Under the pieces are notes generated by a model. It made no database searches, was not told where the DNA came from, and saw only the letters and a program-made list of their open reading frames with translations. A stretch of DNA of 64,000 nt from an uncultured Eubacteriales bacterium (lineage in GTDB: Bacteria > Bacillota > Clostridia > Christensenellales > CAG-138): contig UQWD01000012.1 of assembly GCA_900544555.1 (NCBI GenBank), positions 5,825-69,824 on the forward strand, read 5' to 3'. Positions within the stretch are counted from its first letter, which is position 1; each line of letters starts with the position of its first letter. The position numbers and the translations under genes are program-made. Below are positions 42,318 to 50,735 of the stretch, one piece after another.

Positions 42318-43682
42318 CTACACCACGTTTCGCACCCAATTCCGCGAGGAGGTGCGACGCATGGACAATACCAGGCGCACGACGCCGGAGGGGACGTTGG
42401 ACGCGAGATACACCAGCGGGAGGCTCCAGCCTAAGAGCAGCCCTGTAACGGCCGCCACGGGCAGCGCGATGAGCCAGAGCGGAAGCAGATCCAGTATCGC
42501 GGCAGCGCGCGTATCCCCGCCGCTTCGCAGCACGCCTACGATGGTTGTGAAGTTGAGCGCGTAAATCGGCAAGGCCGCGCCGAGCACTACGATGGTATCG
42601 GAAGCGAGCGAGCGCACCGATTCGGAAACGTTATATAGATCGGGGATAAGCGAGCCTAGCGTAACCGTTGCCAAGCCCAAAACAACAGCCGCCAGGCCTG
42701 ACATCCACAAATAGCGCTTAGCGTATACCACGGCCTTATCGCCCGCGCCTTCCCCGAGCGTATTGCCGAGCATTACGCCGCAGGAGGTACCGATGCCGAT
42801 AAGCATGACGAACGTGAGCTTATCAACGGTGTTGACTATCATCATCGCCGCGAACGCGTCTGTTCCCATCCGGCCGAACACCAGGTTGCTTGCGGAAGTA
42901 CCCAGCGCCCAGACCGCGTCGTCGATAAAAACGGGCAGGCTTACGCCGATAAACTGCAGGAACGCCTGCTTGTTCTGGCTGAGCAGTTCCCTGAGCGGCG
43001 AGCGCGCCACGCTCCCCTTGCGGTTGCTCAAAGCAGCCAGCACAACAGCGTCGATGGCCGAACCGATTATGGTTGCTATCGCCGCGCCTTTAACGCCCAG
43101 GGCGGGAAAGCCAAGGTTGCCGTATATCAGGCAGTAGTTCAACGCCATATTCACCAGTATGGCCAGCGCGCCCGTTATCATGGGAAGAAGGGGCTTGCCG
43201 CAGGATTTATGCACCGTGCCGTAAGGGTAAATAACCGCTTTAAACAAATATCCCCACGCGGCTATTGAAAGGTAATCAAGCCCCGAGGCTATAACGGCGG
43301 GGTCATTGCTGAAAAGGCTTACGAACGGGCCGCCCGCAAAGAGCGCGGCTAAAAGGAACAGCGCCGCCACGCCGCCGCCGAGCATAAAGCAAAGGCCCAG
43401 CGTCCGGCGTATGCCCGCGTGGTCGCCCTTTCCCCAATACTGTGCCATAAACACGCTGCCGCCGCTCATGACGCCGAACATGCACACATCCAGAAGAAAC
43501 GCTATCTGGTTGGCCGCGCCAACGCCGGCAAGCTGAATATCGCCCAGCCCCCCTATCATCATCGTATCCACCATATACATGGCGGTGCTGATAAGCTGCT
43601 GCAGCATGATGGGGACGCTGATAGCCAGCATCTTTTTATAAAACGCCTTATCGTTAAACCCTAATACCGCGAATGCCCTCAT
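42318..43682 (-). CDS. MATE-family efflux transporter
   Basis: 454 residues, twelve hydrophobic segments in two six-span halves. Typical opening KKMLAISVPIMLQQLISTAMYMVDTMMIGGLGDIQLAGVGAANQI and the matching half starting near FLQFIGVSLPVFIDDAVWALGTSASNLVFGRMG. Sodium- or proton-driven export of cationic drugs or metabolites is expected; the substrate is not visible. Start ATG 43682 has a weak site (AAAGGCG). No partner gene; the next gene is divergent. Confidence 0.9.
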   Translation of the reverse strand: MRAFAVLGFNDKAFYKKMLAISVPIMLQQLISTAMYMVDTMMIGGLGDIQLAGVGAANQIAFLLDVCMFGVMSGGSVFMAQYWGKGDHAGIRRTLGLCFMLGGGVAALFLLAALFAGGPFVSLFSNDPAVIASGLDYLSIAAWGYLFKAVIYPYGTVHKSCGKPLLPMITGALAILVNMALNYCLIYGNLGFPALGVKGAAIATIIGSAIDAVVLAALSNRKGSVARSPLRELLSQNKQAFLQFIGVSLPVFIDDAVWALGTSASNLVFGRMGTDAFAAMMIVNTVDKLTFVMLIGIGTSCGVMLGNTLGEGAGDKAVVYAKRYLWMSGLAAVVLGLATVTLGSLIPDLYNVSESVRSLASDTIVVLGAALPIYALNFTTIVGVLRSGGDTRAAAILDLLPLWLIALPVAAVTGLLLGWSLPLVYLASNVPSGVVRLVLSMRRTSSRNWVRNVV

Positions 43683-43855
43683 TGATGAACGCCTTTCAAT
43701 TTCGTCACAACATCATATCATTGGTGAAGATTGTATGCAAGCGGTCATATGTTTGAAAAAGAATTGTGACACATATTTTTTAGCTCCCTCAGCATGCTAT
43801 AATTAAAGCGCTGCGGAAGCATTGTTGAAATTTAACCGCGGAGGAGAGTGTTGTA

Positions 43856-44566
43856 ATGCCCTTCATGTTTTTCGGCTATAACGTGGACTATATGATTCTG
43901 ATGTGGGCGCTGCTGGCCGTGTTCGCATTGGGAATAGTAGCGCAGACGAAGGTACAGAGCACGTTCAAAAAGTTTTCAAAAATCCCGGCCTCGTCGGGAA
44001 GCTCGGCGGAGCAGGCCGCTGGGGAGATGCTCCGAGCCAACAACAGCACGGCCGTAATTGAACCGGTCGAGGGCGCGCTTACGGATCATTTTAATCCAAA
44101 AACCAACATCGTCGGTCTGTCGCGCGCCGTTTACGGCGAACGCTCCGTCGCCGCGCTCGCGGTGGCCGCCCATGAGATTGGCCATGTCATGCAGTATGAA
44201 GAGGGGTATCTGCCCATCCGAATCCGCAACGCCATACTTCCCGTGGCCAGCCTTGGGTCGCAGATGGCGCCGTGGCTGGTTATTCTGGGCGTTATCATGG
44301 GGTTCGGGAACCTGGCCATGGTGGGCGTTATCCTGTTCGCGGCGGTATTCATTTTTCAGCTAATTACGCTGCCGGTAGAATTTAACGCCTCAAGGCGCGC
44401 CGTCGCGATGCTGGCCGGCGGCGGCTATCTTTCGACGCATGAGGAGGAGGAGGGGGCGAAAAAGGTGCTGCGCGCCGCCTCTATGACGTATGTGGTCGCC
44501 GCTCTTGCCTCACTCATATCGCTTTTGAGGCTGCTTGTTATCGCCAGGGGGAGCCGCAGGGATTAG
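43856..44566 (+). CDS. YugP-type membrane zinc metallopeptidase
   Basis: 236 residues from ATG 43856 (GCGGAGGAG upstream). One N-terminal span, then the catalytic HEIGH (AAHEIGHVMQYEEG, near residues 105-109), then two spans and the LPVEFNASRRAVAML motif whose glutamate is the likely third zinc ligand, and a last span. This is the PF04298 family of membrane peptidases. The substrate is unknown, though a role in membrane protein quality control is often suggested. Ends against the convergent SpoIID-like gene with a few bases of overlap. Confidence 0.9.
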   Translation: MPFMFFGYNVDYMILMWALLAVFALGIVAQTKVQSTFKKFSKIPASSGSSAEQAAGEMLRANNSTAVIEPVEGALTDHFNPKTNIVGLSRAVYGERSVAALAVAAHEIGHVMQYEEGYLPIRIRNAILPVASLGSQMAPWLVILGVIMGFGNLAMVGVILFAAVFIFQLITLPVEFNASRRAVAMLAGGGYLSTHEEEEGAKKVLRAASMTYVVAALASLISLLRLLVIARGSRRD

Positions 44567-45570
44567 CCGGCCGGGTATGTTATGGATACAACCTCAGTTC
44601 CCGTATAGTAATGGGTGAGGATCTTGAGGTAGTCGCTGCCTGACTTAGCCATGGCGTTGGCCCCGAGCTGGCTCATGCCTACGCCGTGGCCAAAGCCTCT
44701 GGTGGTGATTAGTACCGAGTTTTCGGTGAATTTTAATGAGAAGTTGGCGCTGTCAAGGCCTAGCGCCTTCCTCAGCTCTTTACCGGTAGCCATCGCACCC
44801 CCGAGCCTGATGGCCTCAACACGCCCGCTGTCATACCGGGATACGATTTTCACCTGCTTTTCCAGGCTCGAGGATTTAAGGCCCGCCTTGGACCATGAGC
44901 GGTTGATCTTTTTTACGAAGTCGCCGCGCGAGATCGTTACCGTGCTTTCAAAGCGCGAACCGGATTCCTCGCCCGGGCTCTCCACCGCCACCAGGTAAGG
45001 CAGAGACTGCGCGAATACATGCGCGCTGTCCTCAGTCATCCCGCCTGAGGTGGAATGGTAAAGCGCCTCGATTGGCTCGCCGCCATAGGTGATGATTTTG
45101 CCGCGGGTGTTGTTCACGGCGGCGCTTACCTTATCAAGGTATTCCTCGTTCATTGCGCCCCAGTTGGACGCAAGCGCCTCTCGCGATCTCCAGGCCTGGC
45201 AGCAGGCGCTGTCCGTGCAGATATCCGCGCCCTGTCTGCCGCAGGGCGAACCGCCTAGGCTGGCAACCCGCCTGACCGTAAAGGTGCGCGCGGCGACCGC
45301 CTGAGCCTTGAGCGCTTCGGGTTCAAAGGATACGGGCATCTCCGCAGCGACTACGCCGATAAGGTAATCCTCCAAATCCGTTTTGATCACCTTGTCCTCC
45401 TTATCGTTATAAACGGATATGAAGAGCGCGGGATGGGAGGGCTCCGGCTCCGGAACGGACGCTCCCCTCTCGGTGCGGGAGGCGTAATAACAGCCTCGGA
45501 TGAGTAAAATGATGAGGGCTGCCATTATTGCGAGCAGCGCGGCCCTTTTTAAATTGATATGATATCCCAT
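44563..45570 (-). CDS. spoIID: SpoIID/LytB-domain protein (stage II sporulation protein D)
   Basis: About 335 residues if started at ATG 45570 (MGYHINLKRAALLAIM); a GTG at 45633 would add 21 residues and neither start has a clear ribosome site. An N-terminal span is followed by the SpoIID domain: LEDYLIGVVAAEMPVSFEPEALKAQAVAARTF (with the catalytic glutamate in AAEMP), YHSTSGGMTEDSAHVF, and the end motif GFGHGVGMSQLGANAMA. SpoIID is a lytic transglycosylase for glycan strands without stem peptides, needed for engulfment. Four cysteines in the CGRQGADICTDSACC loop match the zinc-binding insertion of the family. Supports a spore-forming host. Confidence 0.87.
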   Translation of the reverse strand: MGYHINLKRAALLAIMAALIILLIRGCYYASRTERGASVPEPEPSHPALFISVYNDKEDKVIKTDLEDYLIGVVAAEMPVSFEPEALKAQAVAARTFTVRRVASLGGSPCGRQGADICTDSACCQAWRSREALASNWGAMNEEYLDKVSAAVNNTRGKIITYGGEPIEALYHSTSGGMTEDSAHVFAQSLPYLVAVESPGEESGSRFESTVTISRGDFVKKINRSWSKAGLKSSSLEKQVKIVSRYDSGRVEAIRLGGAMATGKELRKALGLDSANFSLKFTENSVLITTRGFGHGVGMSQLGANAMAKSGSDYLKILTHYYTGTEVVSITYPAG

Positions 45571-45678
45571 ACGCAATTTTATGAAGGCATAGGCGCGGAA
45601 ATGAATTGAAAAGCGCTTGGGATTATAGTACACTCAATATGAACAGGCATTATCAATTAAACTTGTTTGGAGTACAGG

Positions 45679-46224
45679 ATGGAAGAGAAAAAAACTGAAC
45701 TAAACGCGATTCTGCGCCGGTACGCCGGCGAAATCCGTAAGGAGGCGCTGGCGTCCGCCGGGGGCGACGCAAATAAAGCCTCGCGGGTGACCAGGGACGC
45801 CATGCTAAAAATTCGCCGTAATTATTTGGAAGATGGGAAAACGCAATACGGCGGTGATGAGCTGGCTGACATTGTGAAAGCATTGAGCGAGGTTGAGGGG
45901 CAGGCGCAGCCGGAGTTGAATGCGAGCGATACCGGGGCGGAGGAATCTGGATTGAACGGAACCGGGGCTGAATCTGAGACGGGGTTAGACGGCGAAGCCG
46001 GGGCTGCGGAGGATTTAGAGTTGTTCGAGAACGCCGATGAAACCAGGCCGGTAAAGAAAAGCGGCAGGGTTTTTGCCAGGGTGCTGCTCATCATCTCTAT
46101 CGTTCTCGCCGTAATTATGCTTTTCCTGCTCGTAATTATGCTGATGGAGCGGGGCATAATACCGAAATTTGTGGATTTTGGATTTGCGGATTGGTTTAAC
46201 GAGCATATATTTAAGCTGTATTAA
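45679..46224 (+). CDS. Single-span protein of unknown function
   Basis: 181 residues from ATG 45679 (MEEKKTELNAILRRYAGEIRKEALASAGG), with TTGGAG six bases upstream. An N-terminal charged helical domain (to about 75), an acidic spacer rich in Glu, Gly and Ala, and one C-terminal span (VLLIISIVLAVIMLFLLVIML) with a short tail. I recognise no family. It faces the NfeD/FloA cluster 60 bases downstream and may belong to it. Confidence 0.65.
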   Translation: MEEKKTELNAILRRYAGEIRKEALASAGGDANKASRVTRDAMLKIRRNYLEDGKTQYGGDELADIVKALSEVEGQAQPELNASDTGAEESGLNGTGAESETGLDGEAGAAEDLELFENADETRPVKKSGRVFARVLLIISIVLAVIMLFLLVIMLMERGIIPKFVDFGFADWFNEHIFKLY

Positions 46225-46283
46225 GGTCTTTCGCCTTAAGCGGGAAATGTGTGATATTTTGCGGATGACAGGAGGGTTTAGCG

Positions 46284-46823
46284 ATGGAGTTATCCATAAT
46301 AGCGATTGGGGTGGTTTCAGATTATTTTTTGGGCTGGAACGTAGCCGCCATCGTATGCCTTGTCGTGGGCCTTGTGCTCATGATTATTGAAATGTTTACA
46401 CCCGGCCTTGGCGTACCAGGCGCGCTGGGCGGAGCGGCGCTTATCGCGGCCATCGTGCTGCGCGCGGATTCGCTCGCGAACGCGCTGATTACCTTGGCCA
46501 TCATACTCGTTCTATTAAGCATTGCAGCATTTGTCATCTTCCGATCGCTTAATAAGGGCGCGCTCGCCAAGTCGCCTATTGTGCTCAACGACGCCATTAA
46601 AGCCGAATCCAGCTCGCTTTCGGAGGACGGCATGCGGGATTTAATCGGCCGCGAGGGCGTGTGCCTCAACACGCTGCGCCCTTCGGGCAACGCCAATTTC
46701 GGCGGTACAAAGCTTGATGTGGTTTCCTCAGGGGAGTTTATCCAAAGGGGCAGGCGCGTAAGAATAATCGGCGTTGAAGGCATCCGCATTATGGTAGAGG
46801 AAATCGGCGATGGCGTTCTGTAA
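46284..46823 (+). CDS. NfeD-family membrane protein
   Basis: 179 residues from ATG 46284 (CAGGAGG upstream). Three to four spans (AAIVCLVVGLVLMIIEMFTPGLGVPGALGGAALIAAIVL with the NfeD signature EMFTPGLGVPG) followed by a C-terminal OB-fold (LIGREGVCLNTLRPSGNANFGGTKLDVVSSGEFIQRGRRVRIIGVEGIRIMVEE). NfeD proteins partner with flotillin-like proteins, and floA follows two genes later. Localises to functional membrane microdomains. Confidence 0.9.
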   Translation: MELSIIAIGVVSDYFLGWNVAAIVCLVVGLVLMIIEMFTPGLGVPGALGGAALIAAIVLRADSLANALITLAIILVLLSIAAFVIFRSLNKGALAKSPIVLNDAIKAESSSLSEDGMRDLIGREGVCLNTLRPSGNANFGGTKLDVVSSGEFIQRGRRVRIIGVEGIRIMVEEIGDGVL

Positions 46824-47028
46824 AGCCTGCGGCACCGTTTATATGAAAAAGGACGGCTGCCCCGTCTGCGCTTCAAGGGAAGCGGAGGAAAACCATGCCG
46901 GGGAAAATACGCCCGGGGAACAGGATACGCGCATGCGCAGGCGCTCCTGGATACAGCTTCTTGTCGGCGTACCGCTTTTTATAGGCGTTATTTACCTAAT
47001 CTGCGCGTTGACGGCCGGCCTCCGGTAG
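46810..47028 (+). CDS. Small zinc-ribbon membrane protein
   Basis: 72 residues: MAFCKACGTVYMKKDGCPVCASREAEENHAG..., then RRRSWIQLLVGVPLFIGVIYLICALTAGLR. Two CxxC pairs (CKAC, CPVC) form a small zinc ribbon, and one C-terminal span anchors it. The start lies inside the end of the NfeD gene (14-base overlap), so it is coupled to it. Its role is unknown; the place between NfeD and FloA suggests a microdomain-linked function. Confidence 0.7.
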   Translation: MAFCKACGTVYMKKDGCPVCASREAEENHAGENTPGEQDTRMRRRSWIQLLVGVPLFIGVIYLICALTAGLR

Positions 47029-47110
47029 AGGCTGCGCGGCGGCTAGCCCGCCTTGTATATAGATTGTTCCTGTATTGGTATTTACTGGTCGACACGAAAG
47101 GAGATTGAAT

Positions 47111-48094
47111 ATGGATCCCATTGTAACCTTGTTGATTATTGCCGGCGTTATCATTTTTTTGGCAATTTTTCTTAGCTTCGTGCCCCTCCGGCTTTGGATC
47201 TCGGCGTCCGCGTCCGGCGTTAGGGTAGGGATATTCCAGCTGGTCGGTATGCGTATCCGTAAAGTTACGCCCTCGCGTATCGTTAACCCGATGATAAAAG
47301 CGACGAAGGCCGGTCTGGATCTTTCCTTAAATAAGCTTGAGGCGCATTACCTCGCCGGGGGCAACGTGGACCGCGTTGTGAACGCGCTTATCGCGGCGCA
47401 GCGCGCGGGTATCCCGCTTGATTTTGGCAAATCCTGCGCGATTGATCTGGCTGGGCGCGACGTTCTCAACGCCGTTCAGATGAGCGTTAACCCCAAGGTG
47501 ATTGAAACGCCGGTCATCGCCGCCATTGCGAAGGACGGCATTGAGCTAAGGGCGAAAGCGCGCGTGACGGTGCGCGCGAACATAGACAGGCTGGTCGGCG
47601 GTTCGGGTGAGGAAACCATTATCGCCCGTATCGGAGAGGGCATCGTTACCACGGTCGGTTCCTCCCAGAGCCATAAAGACGTTTTGGAAAACCCGGACTT
47701 GATATCGCGAACCGTGCTGAACAAAGGCCTAGACGCCGGTACGGCGTTTGAAATCCTATCAATTGATATAGCCGATGTGGACGTTGGCCGCAACATAGGC
47801 GCCCAGCTCCAGATCGACCAGGCGGAAGCGGATAAGCGAATCGCCCAGGCGAAGGCTGAGGAGCGGCGCGCCATGGCCGTGGCGCAGGAGCAGGAAAACA
47901 TCGCTGCCGTACAGGGCATGCGCGCGCGCGTTATTGAGGCTGAGGCGGAGGTGCCTAAAGCTATTTCCGCAGCTTTCAGGGATGGTAAACTTGGCGTAAT
48001 GGATTATTACAACATGCAGAATGTGATATCCGATACCAATATGCGCGACGCTATCAGCAAGGGCGCTACTCCAATAAAGCAGCAGGATGATTAA
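47111..48094 (+). CDS. floA: Flotillin-like protein FloA
   Basis: 327 residues from ATG 47111 (MDPIVTLLIIAGVIIFLAIF), preceded by AAAGGAG. An N-terminal membrane hairpin is followed by the band-7/SPFH domain (SASASGVRVGIFQLVGMRIRKVTPSRIV ... KVIETPVIAAIAKDGIELRAKARVTVRANIDRLVGG) and a helical flotillin region (LQIDQAEADKRIAQAKAEERRAMAVAQEQENIAAVQGMRARVIEAEAEVPKAIS). Organises membrane microdomains and affects secretion and fluidity. The length and the end MDYYNMQNVISDTNMRDAIS match the family. Confidence 0.93.
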   Translation: MDPIVTLLIIAGVIIFLAIFLSFVPLRLWISASASGVRVGIFQLVGMRIRKVTPSRIVNPMIKATKAGLDLSLNKLEAHYLAGGNVDRVVNALIAAQRAGIPLDFGKSCAIDLAGRDVLNAVQMSVNPKVIETPVIAAIAKDGIELRAKARVTVRANIDRLVGGSGEETIIARIGEGIVTTVGSSQSHKDVLENPDLISRTVLNKGLDAGTAFEILSIDIADVDVGRNIGAQLQIDQAEADKRIAQAKAEERRAMAVAQEQENIAAVQGMRARVIEAEAEVPKAISAAFRDGKLGVMDYYNMQNVISDTNMRDAISKGATPIKQQDD

Positions 48095-48130
48095 CGGCGG
48101 GCGTAACCCCGAAGGAGAGGAGGTGGTTTC

Positions 48131-48706
48131 ATGCCCTGGATCGTTATTGTGTTTATCATCGTAATCGTGTTCTCCAACCTGAGCAAGGCAAGCCGGCAGC
48201 AGAAGGAGGAGCAGGAGCGCAGGCGCAGAGCCGCGCAACCCGCGAAATCGGCTCAGAACGCTCCGAACCAGCAGGCGCAGGCGGAGCGAATGCGCCCAGC
48301 GCCTATAACCACCATGAAGGCGCCGCCATCCCCCACGGTAGCCGGCGCGGGCGGAACGCCCCGAGCGGCGGATGCTTCCGCGCAGGGCGGCGCGCCGCGC
48401 GTATTCCCCGCGGGGCGCGAGGGAATGCGACCCAGTCAGAAACAGGTAATGAAGACGACGCTTACGCATGTCGTTAAACCTGTTACGGAGAGCAGACATA
48501 GGCATGAGGAGAGCAGTATTACGGGCTTTACGCAATGCGCGCCGGAACCGGCCGGGGTGACGAGGCCTGCTCCGGTAAAGCGCTATCAATCCCGGCAAAC
48601 CGGGCTGCTTGATGAACTCAGGCTGGATGGGAACGCGGCGGCGAAAGCCATATTATACACGGAGATATTGGGCCGGCCCAAGGCGAAAAGGCCTGGGAAC
48701 AGGTGA
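48131..48706 (+). CDS. Single-span protein of unknown function in the floA cluster
   Basis: 191 residues from ATG 48131, with GGAGAGGAGG upstream. N-terminal span (WIVIVFIIVIVFSNL), then a long low-complexity Ala/Pro/Gln/Arg region, and a conserved-looking C-terminus (YQSRQTGLLDELRLDGNAAAKAILYTEILGRPKAKR). Similar N-span/disordered proteins follow floA in other clostridia, but no function is known. It starts 36 bases after floA, so it is very likely co-transcribed; a terminator hairpin follows at 48736. Confidence 0.7.
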   Translation: MPWIVIVFIIVIVFSNLSKASRQQKEEQERRRRAAQPAKSAQNAPNQQAQAERMRPAPITTMKAPPSPTVAGAGGTPRAADASAQGGAPRVFPAGREGMRPSQKQVMKTTLTHVVKPVTESRHRHEESSITGFTQCAPEPAGVTRPAPVKRYQSRQTGLLDELRLDGNAAAKAILYTEILGRPKAKRPGNR

Positions 48707-48735
48707 TTTAAGTTTATACTCCAATCTTTGTATTT

Positions 48736-48758
48736 AAAGCGCGCCCGTGGCGCGCTTT
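48736..48758 (+). terminator. Terminator of the floA cluster
   Basis: AAAGCGCGC (48736-48744) pairs exactly with GCGCGCTTT (48750-48758), followed by GCTTATGG. A strong stem, although the T run is short. Confidence 0.7.
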
Positions 48759-48826
48759 GCTTATGGAAAAAGTGGCAGCGCAGCGTTTTACGAGTTAACT
48801 CAGTCGCCTGTACCTTTCGCGCAATG

Positions 48827-48899
48827 CAAACCGAATCTGACGCGCTTGTCGTCAGATCCGGTTTGCCTCCGTAGCCGGGTACCCCCAAAAGCTACCCGG
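48827..48899. repeat. Two further hairpins in the gap
   Basis: CAAACCGAATCTGACG (48827-48842) pairs with 48850-48865 at 15 of 16 bases. Directly after, CCGGGTA (48875-48881) pairs with TACCCGG (48893-48899). Together with the terminator at 48736 they form three stems in 165 bases. Confidence 0.6.
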
Positions 48900-49363
48900 T
48901 TAATTTTTGATTTAATTGGATAATTCCTCTCTTCACTTTCATGTAGTTAATAAAGCTTAGTATATTTTAAAGCTGTCGGCACGCCGCCTACTTTGATTTG
49001 GCAAACATAATATACCTGTTTATTTAACTAAAATGCGACTTGAACGCACATATTAAGCCTTGTGCATTCCTGAAGTTATGATAGCCAAACGAAAAGGAAT
49101 AGGCATGTATGGTTTTAGCTTCAAAAGCCATACTTATTGGCTGCTCCTTCATGCGTTTAACTCATGATTATGTTTTAATATGAATTTTGCAGCTGTTAAA
49201 CAGCGGAATTACTTAAGGCAGCCTAGGTATTTAAAGATCAATGCTTAGCAGCGATTTATGGCGGTTAAAAAAGCCCCAAGCGGATAACCATAAGAACGTA
49301 TCGCCCATTTCGAGCCAACCGGCCGGTTCTAAGCGGCGAAAAGTTTATTTAGAAGGAGAACAC
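48900..49363. other. Non-coding AT-rich gap before the sugar-binding protein gene
   Basis: 464 bases without a credible gene. The base composition is clearly more AT-rich than the neighbours. It should hold the promoter and operator of the ABC importer, but I cannot assign exact boxes. The frame opening at 49241 is only an upstream extension of the binding-protein gene. Confidence 0.5.
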
Positions 49364-50602
49364 ATGATGATGAAGAAACTCATGGCGGTTTTCGTAACAT
49401 TCGCTATCGTATTTTCACTCGCGGCATGCAACAACCGCGAAAATCCATCTGATACGCCAGGCCCCGGCAATCAGGGCGGAAACGCTGGCGGCGGCGCCGT
49501 AACGCTCAAGGTTTGGGGCGCTCAGGAGGATCAGGCGATGTTAAGCGAGATGATCGATGCGTTTAAGGCGGCGAACCCCGATAAGGATTACAGCATTTCG
49601 CTCGGCGTAGTCGGCGAGCCGGACGCCAAAATGCGTTATCTGGAGGATCCTGCCGCGGCCGCGGACGTATTCGCCTTTTCCAACGATCAACTAAGGGATC
49701 TGGTGAGCGCAGGCGGCCTGTATGAAATCACAAGAAATAGGGAGGAGATAATCTCTGCAAACAGCGAGGGCTCCATAAACGCGGCCATGTTCGATGAAAA
49801 GCTTTACGGATACCCGATGACTGCGGATAACGGCTATTTCCTATACTACGATAAAAGCGTTATTTCAGAAGAGGACGTTAAAACGCTGGACGGTATCCTC
49901 AAGGCGGCTAACAATGCGAACAAGAAAGTATTGATGGACGTATCGGACGGATGGTATATCGCGTCCTTCTTCCTCGGAGCGGGCGGCAAAATAGGTATTG
50001 ATGGCAACGGCAAGCAGACCTGCGATTTCAATAACGCGAGAGGGCTTGAGGTTGCGGAGGCAATTAAAAAGTTCTGTGCTGACCCGGCGTTCATGACAGG
50101 CGATAACGATATTATCCAGGGCGGCATGGGGGGTACCATATGCGCGGCGGTGAGCGGCACATGGAATGCGGAAGCCATACAAGCCAAGCTGGGCGACAAC
50201 TACGCCGCTACAAAGCTGCCTACGTTTACATGCGCGGGCGAGCAGGTACAGATGGCGTCGTTCGGCGGATACAAGCTCATCGGCGTAAACAGCCAGACCG
50301 CGCATCCGGTCGAGGCCATGGATCTGGCTCAATGGCTAACGAATGAGGAGAACCAGCTCAAACGCTTCCGCGTCCGGGCTATGGGTCCGTCAAACGTCAG
50401 AGCGGCCGCTGATGAGGATGTTAAGGCGAATGCGGCGCTCGCCGCGCTTTCTCTCCAGAGCGAGTTTGCGGTACCGCAGAACGACGTGCTGCAAAAATTC
50501 TGGGATCCCGCGGAGGCGTTCGGGACAGCGCTTGAATCCAAGGACTATTCCCGATCCTTACAGGATATGCTTGACGAGATGGTCGCCTCCATCACCGCTT
50601 AG
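49364..50602 (+). CDS. Sugar ABC transporter, extracellular binding lipoprotein (maltose type)
   Basis: 412 residues from ATG 49364 (MMMKKLMAVFVTFAIVFSL; site AAGGAG). Lipobox LAAC, a Gly/Asn/Pro linker, then the family 1 binding protein: VTLKVWGAQEDQAMLSEMIDAFKAANPDK, KMRYLEDPAAAADVFAFSNDQLRDLVSAGGL, GYPMTADNGYFLYYDKSVISEEDV and PVEAMDLAQWLTNEENQLKRF. The pattern is that of maltose/maltodextrin-binding proteins. It delivers sugar to the two permeases that follow. The ATPase (MsmK/MalK type) must be encoded elsewhere. Confidence 0.9.
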   Translation: MMMKKLMAVFVTFAIVFSLAACNNRENPSDTPGPGNQGGNAGGGAVTLKVWGAQEDQAMLSEMIDAFKAANPDKDYSISLGVVGEPDAKMRYLEDPAAAADVFAFSNDQLRDLVSAGGLYEITRNREEIISANSEGSINAAMFDEKLYGYPMTADNGYFLYYDKSVISEEDVKTLDGILKAANNANKKVLMDVSDGWYIASFFLGAGGKIGIDGNGKQTCDFNNARGLEVAEAIKKFCADPAFMTGDNDIIQGGMGGTICAAVSGTWNAEAIQAKLGDNYAATKLPTFTCAGEQVQMASFGGYKLIGVNSQTAHPVEAMDLAQWLTNEENQLKRFRVRAMGPSNVRAAADEDVKANAALAALSLQSEFAVPQNDVLQKFWDPAEAFGTALESKDYSRSLQDMLDEMVASITA

Positions 50603-50735
50603 TTGTTTCTAAAGCCGGGCTGTTTGCCGGCAGCCCGGCTTAGCGGATTAAATGCGGGCTCAGGGGTGAATATGCGGGTTCGCTTCTTCAAGCCGGCGTG
50701 CGGAAAACTATAGATCATCTCGGAGGGAAAACCGG

